A stretch of DNA of 64,000 nt from Bacillota bacterium (lineage in GTDB: Bacteria; Bacillota; SHA-98; Ch115): positions 42,899 through 106,898 of the forward strand of contig JABLXA010000011.1 of assembly GCA_013178415.1 (NCBI GenBank), written 5' to 3'. Positions 19,571 through 34,001 of this stretch are shown here, one piece after another. The translations under genes and the position numbers were made by a program. Below the pieces are notes generated by a model. That model was given only the letters and a program-made list of their open reading frames with translations. It did no database searches and was not told where the DNA came from. Position 1 is the stretch's first letter. Each line of letters starts with the position of its first letter.

Positions 19571-21034
19571 ATGCTCCAGCCACTTGTAAACAGAGAGGAA
19601 ATACGGGGAAGGCTCTTGCTGGATCTGGTTCGCCAGGTCGAGGCGAGGATCAAGGAACTCAAGCCTATTGAAGATGAATCCTTTGCGAAACCCCGGGCAA
19701 TTGTAAGGCAGGGCGAGGAGCTCTGGCTTGAGATAAAGGATGTCCATGGAACCACTGCCTCGGAACTCTTGAATTCGTCCCCGCACGGATTGGACCCCAA
19801 GGTAGTCGCCGCTATTTTGAAGTCCATCGTCAGGGTCATGAGGGCCTATCATTCGAAAGGCCTCGTGCTGGGAGGAGTTACCCCTGACTGCATTATTGTC
19901 GATCTCGATGCCGCTCATGGTCAGGAACAGGAAATCAGAGTTGCCATATTTGATCCCAAGATTCACCACCTTCTTGCGCCATATAGAGGAATCAATTCAA
20001 AAGAAAATAACTATGTACCGCCTGAAGTTATCAAAGGGCAAGCCTGGAAGCAAGAGCAGGATATCTTCGCGGTAGGAGTGACGCTTTATCACCTCTTGAC
20101 AGGAATTCTGCCTTTCGATGACCGGGATCCCGCTATCGTGGCGGACAATATCTTACAAAAGGCCCCCCTTGATCCCCGTGTTTATAACGAGGATGTATCG
20201 CCTGAATTTGTTTCCCTCGCCCTGAAAATGCTGGAAAAAGACACAAAGGAGCGATACAAGAAGGGAGAGGAAATAGAATCTGAGATCGAGAGACTTCTGG
20301 CGCAAGGCAAGGTCGTGGCCTCTGATGAAGAAAAGAAAGCCTTCAGCCGTAAGGCGGGCCAGGTGCAAGTCAAGGAAAAAGCATTCGAAGTGCAAAGGTT
20401 CATCCGCTATAGAGTAGGCCTAATAGCGGGTCTGGCTATCATAATTGTCGCAAGCCTCCTGCTTTTCCAGAAGGGCAAAGTGACCCCCATCATAACCCCA
20501 TCGACCACGCCGGAACAAGTTGTGTCGCTCTATTACAAAGCCATTGATGATCTTAATGTACAGCTTCTGGATGAGGCTATAGATTCAAAGGCAGGGGCGA
20601 ACGTGACAAGATGGGTAACAAATCTTTACGTAGTCGAACGTATGAATCTGGCCATGGCGCTGCAACAGCCAATGCTGCCAACAGCGGCCGATGAAACCCA
20701 GAAGGCGCAATCTGGACAAGAAAAGAAGCCGCAATCCCAAGAAGAACAGAAACAAGGGCCGCAGAGGGGGAAGATTGAGGCAGGAAAGCCTGGACCAGGC
20801 CCCGGGCAGGTTGAGAATACCGCTCTAAAGGCGGTAGACATGGTGAAGGTGACCGATCTCAAGATCACGCATCTACCATCACAAGAGGAATCGCCGAGAT
20901 TTCGCGCCACCTATCGCTTGACCCTTCCCTCGGAAGGAGGTCCCAAGACTACAGCATATGAGGATCTTCTGACTCTGAAGCGCGTAGAGGGCAAGTGGCG
21001 TATAGTTGAGCTGAATCAAAAGCAACTTCCTTAG
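19571..21034 (+). CDS. Membrane-anchored serine/threonine-kinase-like protein, probable pseudokinase
   Basis: This 487-residue protein has a kinase-like N-terminal domain, one membrane helix (LIAGLAIIIVASLLLF, about 280-300) and an extracytoplasmic domain with a Gln/Pro/Lys-rich linker. The C-lobe is recognisable: HSKGLVLGGVTPDCIIVD stands where HRDLKPxNIL should be, IFDPKI where DFG should be, VPPEV for the APE motif, and DIFAVGVTLYHLLTGILPF. The catalytic HRD Asp is gone, and neither a glycine-rich loop nor a VAIK lysine can be seen in the short N-lobe. It probably binds partners rather than phosphorylating them. The outer domain (STTPEQVVSLYYKAIDDLN...) resembles NTF2-like accessory domains, not PASTA repeats. 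Confidence 0.75.
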   Translation: MLQPLVNREEIRGRLLLDLVRQVEARIKELKPIEDESFAKPRAIVRQGEELWLEIKDVHGTTASELLNSSPHGLDPKVVAAILKSIVRVMRAYHSKGLVLGGVTPDCIIVDLDAAHGQEQEIRVAIFDPKIHHLLAPYRGINSKENNYVPPEVIKGQAWKQEQDIFAVGVTLYHLLTGILPFDDRDPAIVADNILQKAPLDPRVYNEDVSPEFVSLALKMLEKDTKERYKKGEEIESEIERLLAQGKVVASDEEKKAFSRKAGQVQVKEKAFEVQRFIRYRVGLIAGLAIIIVASLLLFQKGKVTPIITPSTTPEQVVSLYYKAIDDLNVQLLDEAIDSKAGANVTRWVTNLYVVERMNLAMALQQPMLPTAADETQKAQSGQEKKPQSQEEQKQGPQRGKIEAGKPGPGPGQVENTALKAVDMVKVTDLKITHLPSQEESPRFRATYRLTLPSEGGPKTTAYEDLLTLKRVEGKWRIVELNQKQLP

Positions 21035-21174
21035 AATTCACCGGTCCTGGTTCTCCAGAGACTGTCGACTCTCTTCCATGAACGTCGCCAGCCGCCCGGG
21101 TCAGGCGCTCCCTGCAATGGCACTGACTGGGCGGCGTAGACGACGGGCCGAACTCACACGGGCGCATAGAGGAT

Positions 21175-21996
21175 TCAGTGTCCCTTCCCATCCAGATCCG
21201 GCGCAAGTTCCTTCGCGCGATTATACGCGGCCACCACTGCATCCATGAGGGCTGATCTTGCCGCCCCGCGCTCCAAGGCATGGCTACCGGCTATTGTAGT
21301 CCCCCCAGGTGATGTGACTTTATCCCTAAGGACTGCAGGGTGCTCATGGGTCTCCAGCACCATCTTTGCTGCTCCCATGACAGTCTGAGCCGCCAGAGTA
21401 AGGGCCAACCCTTTAGGAAGACCAACTTTCACCCCGCCATCAGCCAGCGCCTCTATTACTGTGTAGATCCATGCCGGACCACTTCCGGAGAGAGCAGTAA
21501 CAGCATCCATCATGTTCTCGGCAACAGGTATAACCCTGCCTAGCTTGCCAAGCACCTCGGATACCAGCTTTATGTCACCATCTTTCGCCCTGGCGCCGGG
21601 ACATATTGCGATAGTTCCTTCCAGTACCAGACATGAGGTATTTGGCATGATCCGGATCACCGGCGATTCCGGCAGGAAGCTTTCCACGAAGGCGAGCGAA
21701 ACCCCGGCCGCTGGGGTGATAAAAATCTTCCTGCCAGTCGCGACTTCGGAGATTTCCTTTAAAACAGAAACTATCACTTGTGGTTTCAAGGTAAGAAAGA
21801 TGATATCCTGCGACTGGACCAGGTCACGATTGCTTTGTTGAACAGTTACTCCAAACTTCTTTTTCATTAACTCTTTCCTATCTTCACTTACATCAGTTAC
21901 CTGAATCTCTGACGCCTGAACCGCCCCTGAATTCAATAGCCCCTGTATAAGGGTCTCGGCGAGATTACCAGCGCCTGCAAATCCAATCTTATACAT
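21175..21996 (-). CDS. proC: Pyrroline-5-carboxylate reductase
   Basis: It catalyses the last step of proline synthesis, reducing P5C with NAD(P)H. The start MYKIGFAGAGNLAETLIQG carries the dinucleotide-binding loop. LTLKPQVI, ITPAAGVSL, RIMPNTSCLVLEG and ALSGSGPAWIYTVIEALADGG follow, and the C-terminal signature DKVTSPGGTTIAGSHALERG is complete. The open frame extends to 22086, but ATG 21996 gives the usual 273 residues. It stands as a single gene. Confidence 0.95.
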   Translation of the reverse strand: MYKIGFAGAGNLAETLIQGLLNSGAVQASEIQVTDVSEDRKELMKKKFGVTVQQSNRDLVQSQDIIFLTLKPQVIVSVLKEISEVATGRKIFITPAAGVSLAFVESFLPESPVIRIMPNTSCLVLEGTIAICPGARAKDGDIKLVSEVLGKLGRVIPVAENMMDAVTALSGSGPAWIYTVIEALADGGVKVGLPKGLALTLAAQTVMGAAKMVLETHEHPAVLRDKVTSPGGTTIAGSHALERGAARSALMDAVVAAYNRAKELAPDLDGKGH

Positions 21997-22140
21997 CGAA
22001 TACTCCTCCAGTTTATAGATCTCCGCCTGTTCCGGGCCAAGCTTCGGAAGGAAGCGCCCCAGGCAGGCGGAGCGGCAAGGATTCATAGAAATGAACTCAG
22101 CCGGAATTCATTGTGAATAGAATCGGCGCCACATCATGGT

Positions 22141-22653
22141 TCAGAATCTATCATAATGAACCTTGCTGGCCTCAAAACGTGTCCTGGGTTCCTTTTTCTC
22201 CGCAGGCCAGCCAGTAGGGACCAGGCAAAGAACCCTTATATTGTCAGGGATTCCGAGGATCTGCCTTACTGCATCTTCATACCTTAATGTAGGATAAATG
22301 CCCACCCAGACCGTTCCGAGGCCGTAGGCGGTCGCCTGAAGAATGTAATTCTCGGTGGCAGCGCTGGTGTCAGCGATCCAATGCGGGGACGATTCATCCC
22401 CGCAGACAACAAGCACCACAGGACTGGAGGCTGCCATTGCGGCCCAGGGATGAACCTTAGAAAGCCTGGTTCTCAGGTCGCGGTCCCTTACGATGATAAA
22501 ATCCCATGGCCGGCTGTCATTGCCAGACGGGGCTGCCATGGCAGCCTGAAGCAATGAGTCTATAATTCCCTGGTCAATCTCCTTATCAGTGTAACTTCTC
22601 ACGCTTCGCCTCTTTTTTATGATATCCAGCATCACATTGGCAAGATTATCCAT
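22141..22653 (-). CDS. Nitroreductase-family FMN oxidoreductase
   Basis: This 170-residue protein of the nitroreductase fold starts MDNLANVMLDIIKKRRSVRSY, with the family's RRSxRxY FMN phosphate contact, followed by AAMAAPSGNDSRPWDFI and AYGLGTVWVGIYP. It belongs to the short class that often has reductase activity of unknown natural substrate. A 9-bp inverted repeat lies about 70 bases upstream and may be an operator. The CRISPR array lies beyond it. Confidence 0.9.
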   Translation of the reverse strand: MDNLANVMLDIIKKRRSVRSYTDKEIDQGIIDSLLQAAMAAPSGNDSRPWDFIIVRDRDLRTRLSKVHPWAAMAASSPVVLVVCGDESSPHWIADTSAATENYILQATAYGLGTVWVGIYPTLRYEDAVRQILGIPDNIRVLCLVPTGWPAEKKEPRTRFEASKVHYDRF

Positions 22654-22722
22654 AGGATTTACCTCCTCTTCCTCATCGTGCCGGTGAATCTGCGGGCTTC
22701 ACCGCGCAGCATTTCCTAAACT

Positions 22723-22750
22723 GGCTTAATTTCATATCGCCAATTAAGCC
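22723..22750 (-). promoter_or_regulatory. Inverted repeat upstream of the nitroreductase gene
   Basis: GGCTTAATT (22723-22731) and AATTAAGCC (22742-22750) form a perfect 9-bp inverted repeat with a 10-base centre. The AT-rich centre of each arm and the position about 70 bases before the nitroreductase start suggest a regulator binding site. A smaller palindrome (ATCATG/CATGAT) lies at 22806-22822. The remaining 22654-22961 holds no gene. Confidence 0.4.
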
Positions 22751-22961
22751 GAGCCGGCCGACCGACATACTCCCTGCATGAAATCATTCTCGTTCATCGT
22801 CATTTATCATGTTCGGCATGATCAGCAATGATCCTTCTCGTAGATAGTCAAGTCTGTATTCAAGAATAACACTCTGTAACACTATATTGGCATTGGGCTG
22901 CCCGGCATGACGTGTATGGTCGACCCACGATCGAAATATGAGCCTGGCCATTTATAGAGAC

Positions 22962-27963
<5,002 letters not shown>

Positions 27964-28144
27964 TGTATCGTGCTCGGGGCCTTGTCCACGAAGGACTTGC
28001 CCCCCTGGTTCCGCGAACCTCTGCAGAGGTGAGCAGATATCGACTGCTGAAATGGGTCGACCGATAGCTTTCTCTTCGCTGACACAAGGAATGCGACTGC
28101 CTTGGAGGTTTTATGGTAGCTTCAGGTTCGCGCAGGCACGGCCT
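27964..28144 (-). promoter_or_regulatory. CRISPR leader region
   Basis: These 181 bases lie between the cas2 stop and the first (leader-side) repeat, in the correct place and orientation for the leader that starts pre-crRNA transcription and guides spacer insertion. They contain the near-palindrome GGTTCCGCGAACC (28007-28019) about 45 bases from the first repeat, and a related half (AGGTTCGCGCAGG) near 28123. No repeat-like sequence continues here. The leader role is inferred from position and repeat polarity. Confidence 0.65.
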
Positions 28145-28435
28145 CTATGTTATGAGCATCCCCTCAGGGTCGTAACTTTCCTTAACCCCCACATGTTCTA
28201 CCCTTCTGTGCCAGTTATTTCCAAGAAAATAATAGCGAATACTATCCTTCTCTACGTCAATGATGGCTTCGAGGTGGTGCCGAAACTCTGCAAATTGTGC
28301 AGGATCCAGCAAGCATTCGAAAACGGATTTCTGCACACGCTGGCCATAATTTGTACAATGCTTGGCAACCAGCCGGAGACGCTTACGTCCGTCAGCAGTA
28401 GTTGTGTCGACATCATATGTGATTAGGACCATCAT
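28145..28435 (-). CDS. cas2: CRISPR-associated endonuclease Cas2 (type I-C)
   Basis: This is the 96-residue adaptation subunit that bridges two Cas1 dimers. It starts MMVLITYDVDTTTADGRKRL, with the beta-1 strand and conserved Asp, and has RVQKSVFECLLDPAQF and the ending ...GVKESYDPEGMLIT. The frame extends upstream to 28465, but ATG 28435 is eight bases after GGAGGG and gives the standard N-terminus. It is the last cas gene before the leader, 278 bases after cas1, an unusually wide gap filled with repeats. Confidence 0.96.
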   Translation of the reverse strand: MMVLITYDVDTTTADGRKRLRLVAKHCTNYGQRVQKSVFECLLDPAQFAEFRHHLEAIIDVEKDSIRYYFLGNNWHRRVEHVGVKESYDPEGMLIT

Positions 28436-28713
28436 CGTAATGTCCCTCCATATCCCTTCTCCCACCGCTGATACAATCGAGCAGACCGTAAATGCCCCCT
28501 ATCATCTTGAGATGTCCCTCCCTATCTCCTCGCCCACTGCGAACTCCAAAGAGAGCCGCAATGCAGGCTCTATTGCTACCTCACCCCTGGGGGCACCTCC
28601 CACTGCGAACTCCGAATGGAGCCGCAATTGCTCGGCCCACGACCCAGCGAATCATTGGTATGGTTATGAACCCCCGGGAGGGCTCCATGATTGGCGCCAT
28701 CATCGTGCCAACC
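28436..28713. repeat. Imperfect ~66-72-bp periodic repeats between cas1 and cas2
   Basis: A block reading CCCACTGCGAACTCC.AA.G followed by AGCCGCAAT.G occurs at 28533 and again at 28599, exactly 66 bases apart. A more diverged relative lies one unit to the left: ATGTCCCTCC.TATC.C.TC at 28440 and again at 28513. No protein frame of interest crosses the region. The 66-base spacing equals the CRISPR period, but the sequence is unrelated to the CRISPR repeat. Confidence 0.5.
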
Positions 28714-29748
28714 TTACCTCCAAAAGAACGGCGGGTACCCGTCGATGTCTCCCCTCAAATAACGTGCAAACAATAGAGATTGCACATATGGAATCAGACC
28801 GATAGGGATCTTTTCTTTTAGATATGGATGGGTGATCTCTTCTTGCTTTCGTTTCTGCCATTCAGCTAGGACGATCTTTCTCGTGTCGTCACTCATAAGC
28901 ACTCCCCCGCCTTCTGTTTTGCGGAACCCTCGTTCTGTCAATTGTTTTCTATTGATGAGCGAGAGGGCCAAACGATCGGCCAGGTAAGGACGCAACTCTT
29001 CCATCAGATCCAGTGCAAGGCTTGGACGCCCTGGACGATCACGATGGAGAAATCCCACATAGGGATCGAGACCCACTGTCTCCAATGCAGATTGTGTGTC
29101 GTGCAGCAATAGCGTGTAAAGAAAAGATAACAATGCGTTCGTATTATCCATTGGCGGCCTGCGATTTCGACCATTCATGGCAAAAGATTCTTTCTGCTCT
29201 AAGATCAGGTGATTAAAGCAAGAGAAGTAAGTCCGTGCGGCCTCACCCTCAATGCCCCTGATCGCCTCCAGGTCTTCGCAATTCTCCAGATGAACCAGGC
29301 AAGCAGCAAGGACGTCACCGGCCTGGGTCAAGCTACCGCGGTCCACCACTTCCGCATGGTCACGAATAGCTCTTTGAAATACTGTTCTGCAATTTGCGAT
29401 CTTCGCGGTCACGAACCATCGTGCGACCCTGGCAGACATTAGCGGATCGTCCGCCATCCGATACTGCTGCCTGCGAAGAAGCACATTCCCTGAAACCGGG
29501 CCTGTCACCCTCGCCAGGAATTCCCCATATTCGGTTAGGAACGACAATGCTACGCCCTTCTCAGCACAAAGGCCCATAAGAGCAGGACTGGCACCGACAT
29601 AGTTAAAACAGACTATACTCTCCAGTATGTGGATCGGCACTCGGAAGCGTTCCTCTTCTCCAGAGCGAACGACGACATTTTCCCCATCCCGGCTCAGATA
29701 TGCATCTGGACTTGTGACATAGAGGACATTCAGTAATTTCCGCATCAA
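28714..29748 (-). CDS. cas1: CRISPR-associated integrase Cas1 (type I-C)
   Basis: This metal-dependent integrase inserts spacers. The 344 residues begin MMRKLLNVLYVTSPDAYLSR. The central catalytic segment AIRGIEGEAARTYFSCFNHL supplies the active-site Glu, and VGLDPYVGFLHRDRPGRPSLALD supplies the His and the conserved proline-rich turn, followed by DLMEELRP with the second acidic residues. Length and wording are those of the subtype I-C Cas1. It follows cas4 at 64 bases and precedes cas2. Confidence 0.97.
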   Translation of the reverse strand: MMRKLLNVLYVTSPDAYLSRDGENVVVRSGEEERFRVPIHILESIVCFNYVGASPALMGLCAEKGVALSFLTEYGEFLARVTGPVSGNVLLRRQQYRMADDPLMSARVARWFVTAKIANCRTVFQRAIRDHAEVVDRGSLTQAGDVLAACLVHLENCEDLEAIRGIEGEAARTYFSCFNHLILEQKESFAMNGRNRRPPMDNTNALLSFLYTLLLHDTQSALETVGLDPYVGFLHRDRPGRPSLALDLMEELRPYLADRLALSLINRKQLTERGFRKTEGGGVLMSDDTRKIVLAEWQKRKQEEITHPYLKEKIPIGLIPYVQSLLFARYLRGDIDGYPPFFWR

Positions 29749-29812
29749 CTATCCCCGCTTCCGCTCAGGGCGCTGGGTTATGGCGCCTCGAAGATTACCG
29801 GTCATTTCAGCC

Positions 29813-30511
29813 TCACTTACCGTCGCTTTCCACCGGAGCATTAAGGTATGCCTTGATGTATTTCTCAATCGATCCTCTTTTTCTTGTGATACCTGGAACA
29901 CAGACATCTACTAGAGAACAAAGTTTGCATTCGACATCCGCTGGAGCAGCAGGAGTCACCCCCTCCTCATAGATCTCATGCATCTGTCTCGCAAGGTCTT
30001 CAACACGTTTCCTAAGAGCGGAATCAAACAACACGTTCACGCGATGCTGCATCTTACCGTAGAAGAGACTGCCCGTTGCCACCGGGATCTTGAGCATTTC
30101 CTCCAGGCACATGGCCTGGGCGCAAAGTTGCACCTCATCTCTATCATCGGGCTTGGCCCGGCCCCTCTTATACTCAACAGGTCTGGGATACCAGCGGCCA
30201 TCGCGCCCAGGCAACACAACACCATGTTCGCCAGATGAGACAAGATGGAATTCGACCATATCTGCGACTCCATATAAACCTAGCCGGTAAGAGACCAGGG
30301 GCAGAGACCTGGCAATGACCACCTCACCCCTGGCCTCTGTCGCTATTGAGCTATGCACTCTTTCGTGCAAGTGCCTGCCTTCTACAGTCCGGAGGTTTTC
30401 GCTCCATTGTCTCTCAATATGGATCAGCGCCCACTGGCGCCGGCAAAAGGCAAAGTGCTGTATCCCCGAAAGGGGCAATAGAGACTCCTCGTCATATGTC
30501 ATGGCGATCAT
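29813..30511 (-). CDS. cas4: CRISPR-associated exonuclease Cas4 (type I-C)
   Basis: This 232-residue RecB-like nuclease helps select PAM-bearing prespacers with Cas1-Cas2. An N-terminal Cys in HFAFCRRQWALIH and a C-terminal CKLCSLVDVC cluster form the 4Fe-4S site. The nuclease motifs are GVADMVEFH (Asp) and PVEYKRGRAKPDD (E-x-K), followed by DEVQLCAQAMCLEEM. Its ATG overlaps the cas7 stop by four bases. Confidence 0.96.
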   Translation of the reverse strand: MIAMTYDEESLLPLSGIQHFAFCRRQWALIHIERQWSENLRTVEGRHLHERVHSSIATEARGEVVIARSLPLVSYRLGLYGVADMVEFHLVSSGEHGVVLPGRDGRWYPRPVEYKRGRAKPDDRDEVQLCAQAMCLEEMLKIPVATGSLFYGKMQHRVNVLFDSALRKRVEDLARQMHEIYEEGVTPAAPADVECKLCSLVDVCVPGITRKRGSIEKYIKAYLNAPVESDGK

Positions 30512-31377
30512 ACCATTTCAATCATGTTCACCCCCGCCGGGATGCCAGCGATATTTAGATCTACCCTATAGTCCTGGTAGGACCGCGGTGGGCGAGAAGC
30601 ATCCTCCCGTCTCACGTTGACACACTCAAATAACTGATGGGCAGGCACATTACCGAGCTTCGATCCATGTTTGAATACGATCAAGCGTCGGGTCTCCATC
30701 TTGCCCCTGGCTGCTGAGCGATCGTGATCAAACATATTAGCTAGAGCTTCCCACAGCAGCTCCAAATCATCCTCGGAGAAACCTGTCTTTTCCGCTAGAC
30801 ACGCCGAAACATAACCTTCTACCCTGTAAAGACCATAAGGGACAATATGTTTGCGCCCCATTTCCCGGTCTTTCCTTTCAGCGTCCTTTTCCGAGGTTAC
30901 AGCCACCCTAGTAATTGTTATCTCTTGCGGCACAATGGGATCTATACTGCGGGCGAACCCCAGCTGCACTGGACCGCGCACCTGGCCGCAATTCACCTCA
31001 GTTGTCATCACTGCTCCAAACGTGCGAACATCAAAGAAATGGTGGCACATGAAAGCAATTAGCTTGCGGGCCTCTTCCTCCTCCTTGGGCAACTTCTTCT
31101 CTGTCGGCTCAATCCCCAAAGCTTTGTATGCCTTCCTGTGTTGAGCATTCAACACAGCACCTTCCCGCACATAGATGTCATAACCCTCCACACCTTCTTT
31201 AACCATAGCAACATAATTACGTATCTTACGTTTCAGGCAAACATCAGTAACCAATCCATGGCTTGTCTCAGGGTCAATTCGTGGCAAGTTGGCCGCATCG
31301 GGGTCGCCGTTGGGATTACCATTTTCTACATCAAACAACATCACAAATTCATAACGATTCTGAATTACGTTGGACAT
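30508..31377 (-). CDS. cas7: Cascade backbone subunit Cas7/Csd2 (type I-C)
   Basis: This 289-residue RAMP protein polymerises along the crRNA spacer. It opens NRYEFVMLFDVENGNPNGDPDAANLPR, the characteristic Csd2 start, and contains FDVRTFGAVM (residues ~105-114), GPVQLGFARSIDPI and ARGKMETRRLIVFKHGSKLG. It begins three bases after the cas8c stop and overlaps cas4. It is the most abundant subunit expected in the complex. Confidence 0.97.
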   Translation of the reverse strand: MSNVIQNRYEFVMLFDVENGNPNGDPDAANLPRIDPETSHGLVTDVCLKRKIRNYVAMVKEGVEGYDIYVREGAVLNAQHRKAYKALGIEPTEKKLPKEEEEARKLIAFMCHHFFDVRTFGAVMTTEVNCGQVRGPVQLGFARSIDPIVPQEITITRVAVTSEKDAERKDREMGRKHIVPYGLYRVEGYVSACLAEKTGFSEDDLELLWEALANMFDHDRSAARGKMETRRLIVFKHGSKLGNVPAHQLFECVNVRREDASRPPRSYQDYRVDLNIAGIPAGVNMIEMV

Positions 31378-31380
31378 CTC

Positions 31381-33192
31381 TCATCCCTCTTTCTTTTCTT
31401 CTTTCTGATAGAAAGCCTGACGCTGATGGTAATAACCGAGCATAAACAGGCCCTGTTCTGCAAGGTTCAGATACGAAGGAAACTCGTGGATCCCGGACAT
31501 GACCTTCTCGATTTGCTTATCCAACAAGCCGCCATATTCCGCCCTGGAGATATGGTGCTGGGCAAGACGCAATAGCTGCGGAAAGACCGCTCTGGGAGTA
31601 GCGGAAGCAGCTCCAAAATAGCGATCACGTATGGTAGCGTTCAGGCCGGGAGTTGCCTCCTGCTGCGCCTTTTCGAGGATAGCGAAAAGCCGGCCAAGGC
31701 GATAAGCTGTGTTGGTGTTTTGTTCATCTAGACTCACTGTAATACTCACCTCCGTATTCATACCAGTGATCTGACCTTGAAATCTCTTCTTACGAATTAG
31801 AGATGCCTTGAGAATGGCCGCCCGCACATAATTGACATTGTGGTCAGCTCGAATGCGCGAGATTATTGCGGTATAGAGCCCCTGGGGATAGGGGCCTCCA
31901 CCGAGTATAGATCTCATCACAGAACCGCTAAGGAGAGGTGGGATCTTTTCTCGATCGCCCAGAGGTGCTGTCTCCAGGAGAAGCCTGGACACCGGGATGA
32001 ATTCCGGTTCATCCCCCTTCAAGGGACGGATCATGGCCAGATCCCTATAATGCGATACCACTCGATCCAACAGTCTGCCAAAGGTATCAACATGCCAGAA
32101 CCGCACCGACAGCCGGCTGGCATTGGGAGATAATCCCAAGATGTAGAATTGTGACCCCAGGTCAAGCCTGGCAGGATCAACGCTGATAGGCTGCCCATTC
32201 TGTATTCGGTGCAGGATATCCCCTACCAGTTGAATGGTCTCCCTATCTGGTAGGGTTGTATCGCCTGAAGGATGCCCAACTTCCTGATTACCATCGCCAG
32301 ATGGAAAGAGGAGCTGTGCCATGAGATTCTCCTCAGGACCATTGGCCCGGCTTCCAGACCAAAACACCACCGTGGTACCTGGGTCAAGTTGAATTCTCTG
32401 GCGGTCGCTTGCCAGCAGGTAATTGAGAGCAGTGGTATATCCAAAGGTTACTTCCTCACTAACCGGCGCATTGTAACTTTGAGTCTTACCATAGGAGGTG
32501 AATGCATCCAAGTTGAAGGATACCAGAGATGCCCCACTGGATTGCGCTCCTCTGACTCCTTTGATGCTTGGATGTAACCGGGCAATGGGCGCGACCTCGC
32601 CCATAACCAGGCACTGCCCGGTGACTGTGGAAATCCTTCCCATCTTGTATCGCATCCAGGCAGCCTTCACCGCAGGCCGGTCATGAATGTAACCTGGCTG
32701 CCCGTCGAGCCGGAATACAATGTTACCACCGGACGATAGATCTTCGAGGAAATTTTTGAGAACAGGATGGTCCGCTGCCTGTCGCGGCACCCAGTTTTCA
32801 AAGAAACTGCAAACAGCTCTAGCACCAGGGTCATCTACCTGGCCAAGTATAAAGGAGTGAAGATCCTTACTAGCCTGAAAGGTCTGGTTTGATCTATCTG
32901 GCTTGCTCTTATCGCCTTTGTTATCTAAGCCGATAAAGTAACTACTATTGTCACAGAGGAAATTGGGCGCAATACCGGAGGATCGTTTTTCTTGCTCCGG
33001 TACTTGCATCTTCACGGGGATAACCCGCTTACCTTTGTGATCCGCCAATGGAATGACATCCAGCAGCTCCCCAGACTCTGACAGGTTGAAGGCAAAAGAG
33101 ACATTTGCCATGCTGTACCCCTGGAGAGGGACCTCGGGGTTGGGGCCAGAAGCCAGCAACCGGTAATACTGGTATAAGGCATTGATCAGCAT
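31381..33192 (-). CDS. cas8c: Cascade large subunit Cas8c/Csd1 (type I-C)
   Basis: This 603-residue large subunit recognises the PAM and recruits Cas3. It starts [14 protein letters not shown], typical of Csd1, with [13 protein letters not shown] and the later [20 protein letters not shown], a hallmark stretch. In many I-C systems an internal translation start in cas8c also yields the small subunit Cas11c. A Met about 120-130 codons before the end ([16 protein letters not shown], behind [11 protein letters not shown]) is a possible internal start, but I cannot judge its ribosome binding site with confidence. It overlaps cas5c by seven bases. Confidence 0.96.
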   Translation of the reverse strand: MLINALYQYYRLLASGPNPEVPLQGYSMANVSFAFNLSESGELLDVIPLADHKGKRVIPVKMQVPEQEKRSSGIAPNFLCDNSSYFIGLDNKGDKSKPDRSNQTFQASKDLHSFILGQVDDPGARAVCSFFENWVPRQAADHPVLKNFLEDLSSGGNIVFRLDGQPGYIHDRPAVKAAWMRYKMGRISTVTGQCLVMGEVAPIARLHPSIKGVRGAQSSGASLVSFNLDAFTSYGKTQSYNAPVSEEVTFGYTTALNYLLASDRQRIQLDPGTTVVFWSGSRANGPEENLMAQLLFPSGDGNQEVGHPSGDTTLPDRETIQLVGDILHRIQNGQPISVDPARLDLGSQFYILGLSPNASRLSVRFWHVDTFGRLLDRVVSHYRDLAMIRPLKGDEPEFIPVSRLLLETAPLGDREKIPPLLSGSVMRSILGGGPYPQGLYTAIISRIRADHNVNYVRAAILKASLIRKKRFQGQITGMNTEVSITVSLDEQNTNTAYRLGRLFAILEKAQQEATPGLNATIRDRYFGAASATPRAVFPQLLRLAQHHISRAEYGGLLDKQIEKVMSGIHEFPSYLNLAEQGLFMLGYYHQRQAFYQKEEKKEG

Positions 33193-33911
33193 GATGACCC
33201 CTCCCCCTGAGGCATAGGAGGAACATCGATCACCCCATCACGCATCACTGCTCGAAAGAACCTCGGCACCATGCCATTAGCGAAATCAATGTCAAGCAAC
33301 ATCCAGCCGAGGTCTTTTTCCCCACTGTAGAAAGACCTGGGAAAGTCCTCACCCTCCACCAACTCGAACTGGGCAGGGAACTCTCTGCACCCGAGATATG
33401 GGCGATGATAACATTGCCCGCTTCGAGCCCGACGCAGGAACATGTTATAGTGCTTCTCGGGGGTATCCGATTCACCAGCCTGCTCAGTCAATTCAAAATG
33501 AGCCTCGATGCCGTAGGCTACGTCCTTCAATAGCAAGCTCGCGCGCTGCTGGCGGTCGTCCGCAGCGTACTGGCACAATACCACTGGATCCCCTTTCATG
33601 GCCGTCTTGACATTCTTCGCCGGGATCTTGCTTCCCACCTCATTACGCCGGATATTCTCGAACTTGATCTCATTGAACACATGGATTCTGTCAATTACCC
33701 AGCGTATGGCGGGCTTCCAGTGAATGGCCTCCAGTATCCCGCGCGCCGCTGACGGAGTGATTACGTCATAGCTAACCCGTTCAGCCTTCATTTCCGGTCT
33801 GGTAAAGCATGCATAGTCCCCCCAGACTTTGAGTTTAATGCCGTATCCCACATCCACCACCTCGTTTGTTTTGTTTAGGACCGGGCGCTCATATGGAACG
33901 CAATACTCCAT
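33186..33911 (-). CDS. cas5c: Cascade subunit and pre-crRNA endonuclease Cas5c/Cas5d (type I-C)
   Basis: In type I-C, Cas5 replaces Cas6 and cuts the repeat hairpin. The core [29 protein letters not shown]..., [20 protein letters not shown] and [17 protein letters not shown] are all standard. The catalytic triad residues of Cas5d (Tyr, Lys, His) are compatible with YERP...K and IHWKP, but I cannot assign them without alignment. The frame begins 23 codons before the usual start; GTG in VDVGYGIKL behind GAGGTGG is an alternative. The 90-base gap to cas3 holds no gene. Confidence 0.95.
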   Translation of the reverse strand: MEYCVPYERPVLNKTNEVVDVGYGIKLKVWGDYACFTRPEMKAERVSYDVITPSAARGILEAIHWKPAIRWVIDRIHVFNEIKFENIRRNEVGSKIPAKNVKTAMKGDPVVLCQYAADDRQQRASLLLKDVAYGIEAHFELTEQAGESDTPEKHYNMFLRRARSGQCYHRPYLGCREFPAQFELVEGEDFPRSFYSGEKDLGWMLLDIDFANGMVPRFFRAVMRDGVIDVPPMPQGEGSSC

Positions 33912-34001
33912 GGTATCATCCAGTCCATGATTGTCTCACTTCTCAGCCCGCATGGAGCAGGGTTAAGCCTGGTTCTCAATACTTTTCCCGTTCACCCAGC
34001 A

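Noticed and set aside
19277..19969. 230-codon minus-strand frame overlapping the kinase-like gene
   Set aside because: Most of it is antisense to the kinase-like coding sequence; only the last ~79 codons lie in intergenic DNA and they have no ribosome binding site or known family.
22893..22924. Possible 77th, degenerate CRISPR repeat before the first one
   Set aside because: Only the last few bases (GTCGAC end) resemble the repeat; about one third of positions match without gaps, which is near chance.
27964..28020. An extra spacer and repeat beyond the leader-side end of the array
   Set aside because: After a spacer-sized stretch there is no repeat-like sequence; the position fits the leader.
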